DNA from: Flavobacterium supellecticarium
GTDB lineage: Bacteria; Bacteroidota; Bacteroidia; Flavobacteriales; Flavobacteriaceae
Length of the DNA: 64,000 bases
NCBI RefSeq assembly: GCF_004801375.1
Contig: NZ_SSNZ01000001.1
Coordinates: 434,001 to 498,000, forward strand
Reading direction: 5' to 3'
Shown here: one piece after another, positions 62,801 to 64,000 of the stretch
Numbering within the stretch: the stretch's first letter is position 1
Layout of the letters: each line of letters starts with the position of its first letter
Position numbers and translations under genes: made by a program
The notes under the pieces: generated by a model
The model's input: only the letters and a program-made list of their open reading frames with translations
Database searches by the model: none
What the model was told of the DNA's origin: nothing

Positions 62801-64000
62801 TCCGAATTCCTATACTATCGTAAGAACCTGGACCTTTACCGATGCCTGTGGTAATACATCCAGCGTATCGCAAAACATTACTGTAAATGATAATGTTCCA
62901 CCAGTAGCACCAGCTGCTCCGGCTGATATCACACTTTCATGTGGCGGTGATGTTCCGGCAATGATCAGCTTAACAGCAAACGATAACTGTTCCGGTGCAA
63001 TAACCGTACAAGGTGTGGATGTGACTACTCCGGGTAACTGTCCGAATTCCTATACTATAGTAAGAACCTGGACCTTTACCGATGCTTGTGGCAATACATC
63101 CAGCGTATCGCAAAACATTACTGTAAATGATAATGTTCCACCAGTAGCACCAGCTGCTCCGGCAGATATCACACTTGTTTGTGGTAGCGACGTTCCGGCA
63201 ATGATAAGCCTAACAGCAACTGATAACTGTTCTGGAGCCATAACCGTACAAGGCGTGGATGTGACTACTCCGGGTAATTGTCCAAATTCGTATATAATCA
63301 CAAGAACATGGGCTTTTACGGATGCTTGTGGCAACACGTCAAACAGTATCCAGATCATAACCGTTTCGGACGATATCGCACCATCGCTAACATCGACTCT
63401 CGATACTGAGGTTACTGCCGATTGTGCTAATATTCCACCGGTTCCGGAACCAACTTTTGCCGATAATTGTGGCGGTACGGTAACGGTAGAATATAGCGAA
63501 ACGACAGCGAATCAAACGGCACAATCCTATAGCATTATTCGCACCTGGACGGTTAGCGATGTCTGCTTTAATACGCAAACCTACACACAAACTGTGAATG
63601 TTACGATTAATAATCCGCTTACAGTAGTATCAAAAGCGATTTGTATTAAGGATGAACCTGTTAATCTTTTTAGTATCTTACCGGAGGGAACGCCACAGGA
63701 TGGCACTTGGTCAACAACAAATGCCGGAGCAGCCTTAGAAGGCAGTATATTTAGTCCTAATCAGGTAGCATTAGGTAACTATATTGTCCGCTATACCATT
63801 TCAAATGGAGACTGTCCGCGTATTTTTGAGATCAATATAGAAGTACACGACAGATGTATTGTACTACCGGCCTGTTCTATAAATGTCTATAATGCCGTAT
63901 CGCCAAATGATGATGGTTATAATGATGTCTTTTTTATTGACGGAATTAGCTGTTATCCACAAAACAATGTTGAAATTTACAACAGATGGGGTATATTAGT
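56886..64000 (+). CDS. Giant T9SS type B surface protein, module 2 (runs off right edge)
   Basis: The ATG at 56886 opens a frame that is unbroken for 2371 codons to the window end. It has a signal peptide (ISVFSQ), an N-terminal region closely matching the module 1 adhesin, a DUF11-like domain (~545-650) and a 240-bp (80-residue) tandem repeat array from ~885 to ~2140, then a non-repeat segment and the start of a gliding motility-associated C-terminal domain (SPNDDGYNDVFFIDG, then EIYNRWG). By analogy with the homologue about 58 residues are missing. Each repeat carries four Cys. Cell-surface adhesin exported by the T9SS. Confidence 0.93.
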   Translation, partial: MRNFTQLSSIISATYTKFLLTSFLMFTAISVFSQVRVPFTQRTSQYSPTKKIYNIQGDFTMIGNTNLSLVNYGDNTNNSNNDMQYVDVDSDPNTLNSSSATLNFSTENGAIPNCSKIIYAGLYWSARASNGSSSPDTFSVTKNFPGAPQPVNSNQTVGHNDAITNSQYTMSVSRQGNNNSYYVRYDFNGNGNTVQFEFQNATPYIRYRINSGSWINPTNQVVTNNGNTRVVTFDPVTVYTESGGITLIVNGLERDSRQNQSTAQYQSTSFAYTNVSGSISSTVSVTKNFNKREVLLKGPGASGYTPVTANTNDIYYPNSTDDFIYSAYAEVTDYVKQYGLGDYTVADVAMVEGNGGSVGYYGGWGLIVIYENSKMKWRDVTVFDGHAYVSGSNTTSFELPVSGFNTVQTGPVNLKLGLMAGEGDRGISGDYFSIQKQSDNSWLDLNHSGNTTTNFFNSSILTGGNTLNPNLLNNTGLDISMFTIPNSGNSVITNNQTSTKFRYGTTQDTYSIFTIAMSVDAYVPQPQGISSVTTINGNPVSGPLTVLPGQEIEFKIKVLNEGSEAINNATVEIPVPFTASYVNGSASGNILFSPAPSPNTVSFNPSQGANGSIIWNIGTLPLPANPSDVLGELTFKLKATEDCSILKNMHCSPAITIYGYINGVGAISGVAVTTKPFIQGYTASGICQGEPIKDPLTISINSQDYVNSHCQNTPDEIVFNFCNASGSIAVSQVSGAFPPGTRFYNSYPVGSGTVEYTASNPFPATVGTQTYYGIPPGSTDCYYTFKISIATSPVITAPANFTLEGCSTGSITGQVYSATPVSISLAQFLAAGGSTTNQSLNYTITYVDTQSGTCPLVVTRTFTISTACAANQHFTQQITIKDTTPPVVPTPPAAITVVCGSAVPAMISLTANDNCSGAITVQGVDVTTPGNCPNSYTIVRTWTFTDACGNTSSVSQNITVNDNVPPVAPAAPADVTLACSGDVPAMISLTANDNCSGAITVQGVDVTTPGNCPNSYTIVRTWTFTDACGNTSSVSQNITVNDTIAPVAPTAPADITLACGGDVPAMISLTANDNCSGAITVQGVDVTTPGNCPNSYTIVRTWTFTDACGNTSSVSQNINVNDNIAPVAPAAPADVKLACGGDVPAMISLTATDNCSGEITVQGVDVTTQGNCPNSYTIVRTWTFTDACGNTSSVSQNITVNDTIAPVAPTAPADITLACSGDVPEMISLTANDNCSGEITVQGVDVTTQGNCPNSYTIVRTWTFTDACGNTSSVSQNITVNDNVPPVAPAAPAAISVACGGDVPAMISLTANDNCSGAITVQGVDVTTPGNCPNSYTIVRTWTFTDACGNSSSVSQNITVNDTIAPVAPAAPADITLSCGSDVPAMINLTATDNCSGEITVQGVDVTTQGNCPNSYAIVRTWTFTDACGNTSSVSQNITVNDNVPPVAPAAPAAISVACGGDVPAMISLTATDNCSGEITVQGVDVTTQGNCPNSYTIVRTWTFTDACGNTSSVSQNINVNDTIAPVAPAAPADVTLACGGDVPAMISLTATDNCSGEITVQGVDVTTQGNCPNSYTIVRTWTFTDACGNTSSVSQNINVNDTIAPVAPAAPADVTLACGGDVPAMISLTATDNCSGEITVQGVDATTPGNCPNSYTIVRAWTFTDACGNTSSVSQNITVNDTIAPVAPTAPADITLTCGGDVPAMISLTANDNCSGAITVQGVDVTTPGNCPNSYTIVRTWTFTDACGNTSSVSQNITVNDNVPPVTPAAPADITLSCGGDVPAMISLTANDNCSGAITVQGVDVTTPGNCPNSYTIVRTWTFTDTCGNTSSVSQNINVNDNIAPVAPAAPADVTLSCGGDVPAMISLTATDNCSGEITVQGVDVTTQGNCPNSYTIVRTWTFTDACGNTSSVSQNINVNDTIAPVAPTAPADITLACGSDVPAMISLTATDNCSGEITVQGVDVTTQGNCPNSYTIVRTWTFTDACGNTSSVSQNITVNDNVPPVAPAAPADITLSCGGDVPAMISLTANDNCSGAITVQGVDVTTPGNCPNSYTIVRTWTFTDACGNTSSVSQNITVNDNVPPVAPAAPADITLVCGSDVPAMISLTATDNCSGAITVQGVDVTTPGNCPNSYIITRTWAFTDACGNTSNSIQIITVSDDIAPSLTSTLDTEVTADCANIPPVPEPTFADNCGGTVTVEYSETTANQTAQSYSIIRTWTVSDVCFNTQTYTQTVNVTINNPLTVVSKAICIKDEPVNLFSILPEGTPQDGTWSTTNAGAALEGSIFSPNQVALGNYIVRYTISNGDCPRIFEINIEVHDRCIVLPACSINVYNAVSPNDDGYNDVFFIDGISCYPQNNVEIYNRWGIL
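59545..63304 (+). repeat. 240-bp in-frame tandem repeat array
   Basis: A repeated anchor (tccgaattcctatactat) falls at 59681 and every 240 bases on to 63281, 16 positions without a single indel. Each unit encodes VAPAAPADVTLAC, MISLTANDNCSG, a G(V/T)D(V/A)TT(P/Q)GNCP segment and RTWTFTDACGNTS. Copies at 61257-61633 and 61497-61873 are identical at every base, over 1.5 units, pointing to recent unequal recombination or conversion. Long reverse-strand frames in the array are by-products of the repeat. Confidence 0.95.

Noticed and set aside
59690..63358. Series of ~72-codon minus-strand frames every 240 bases
   Set aside because: They are by-products of the 240-bp coding array on the plus strand.

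Overview
The window looks like chromosome of a Flavobacterium-type member of the Bacteroidota. The evidence is low GC, -7 promoter elements of the form TAnnTTTG, type IX secretion (T9SS) cargo with type A and type B sorting domains, PorP/SprF and OmpA-type T9SS partners, and many gene families typical of Flavobacteriaceae. No tRNA, rRNA, intact insertion sequence or CRISPR array was seen.

Layout. (1) 1-3201, minus strand: an RHS/YD-type secreted protein cut by the left edge, and a T9SS type A repeat protein just upstream of it, probably one operon. (2) 3.2-9.3 kb: an accessory block. It holds an SSB and a PRTRC cassette (proteins E and C, a protein whose frame is broken, B, and a ThiF/E1-like protein) read as one overlapping plus-strand operon, then gene debris, an ECF sigma factor and a Lys-Pro-Glu/Ser repeat protein. 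(3) 9.5-16.4 kb: small unknowns, a bestrophin channel with a universal stress protein, a two-component system, a META lipoprotein and a DUF2461 protein. (4) 16.4-23.6 kb: a complete histidine operon hisG-D-C-B-H-A-F-IE on the minus strand, preceded by a recognisable leader peptide (four consecutive His codons), an intrinsic terminator and a Bacteroidota promoter. (5) 23.6-46.4 kb: housekeeping and cell-envelope genes. These include a lipid kinase, an LTA-synthase-like sulfatase, DinB, Lrp, an M14 peptidase divergent from an XRE regulator with an operator array between them, a PlsC-like acyltransferase, an AraC/DUF417 pair, NlpE, KdsB, a RecD-like helicase, DUF3822-RsmD, RNase P RNA, DnaX (frame broken at an A10 run), and a polyphosphate cluster (SixA, Ppk1, Ppx). 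(6) 46.5-64 kb: two tandem modules for giant surface proteins. Module 1 is a small secreted protein, a 1795-residue T9SS type B adhesin, PorP/SprF and OmpA. Module 2 is a paralogous small protein and a larger adhesin, cut by the right edge, carrying a 240-bp tandem array with no length change over 16 anchor positions.

Most notable. The PRTRC block reads as a ubiquitin-like conjugation cassette: a 72-residue protein ending in Gly, an E2-like protein with an FPN...C motif and an E1-like protein, with no JAB peptidase in the window. Two genes, dnaX and the gene between PRTRC C and B, are open only if the reader steps back one base at a homopolymer (A10, T6). This is either programmed slippage or an undercalled base at both places. 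Other strong regulatory signals are the his attenuator, an array of TTTAC-N4-GTAAA sites overlapping both divergent -7 boxes, and a hairpin conserved upstream of both adhesin modules.
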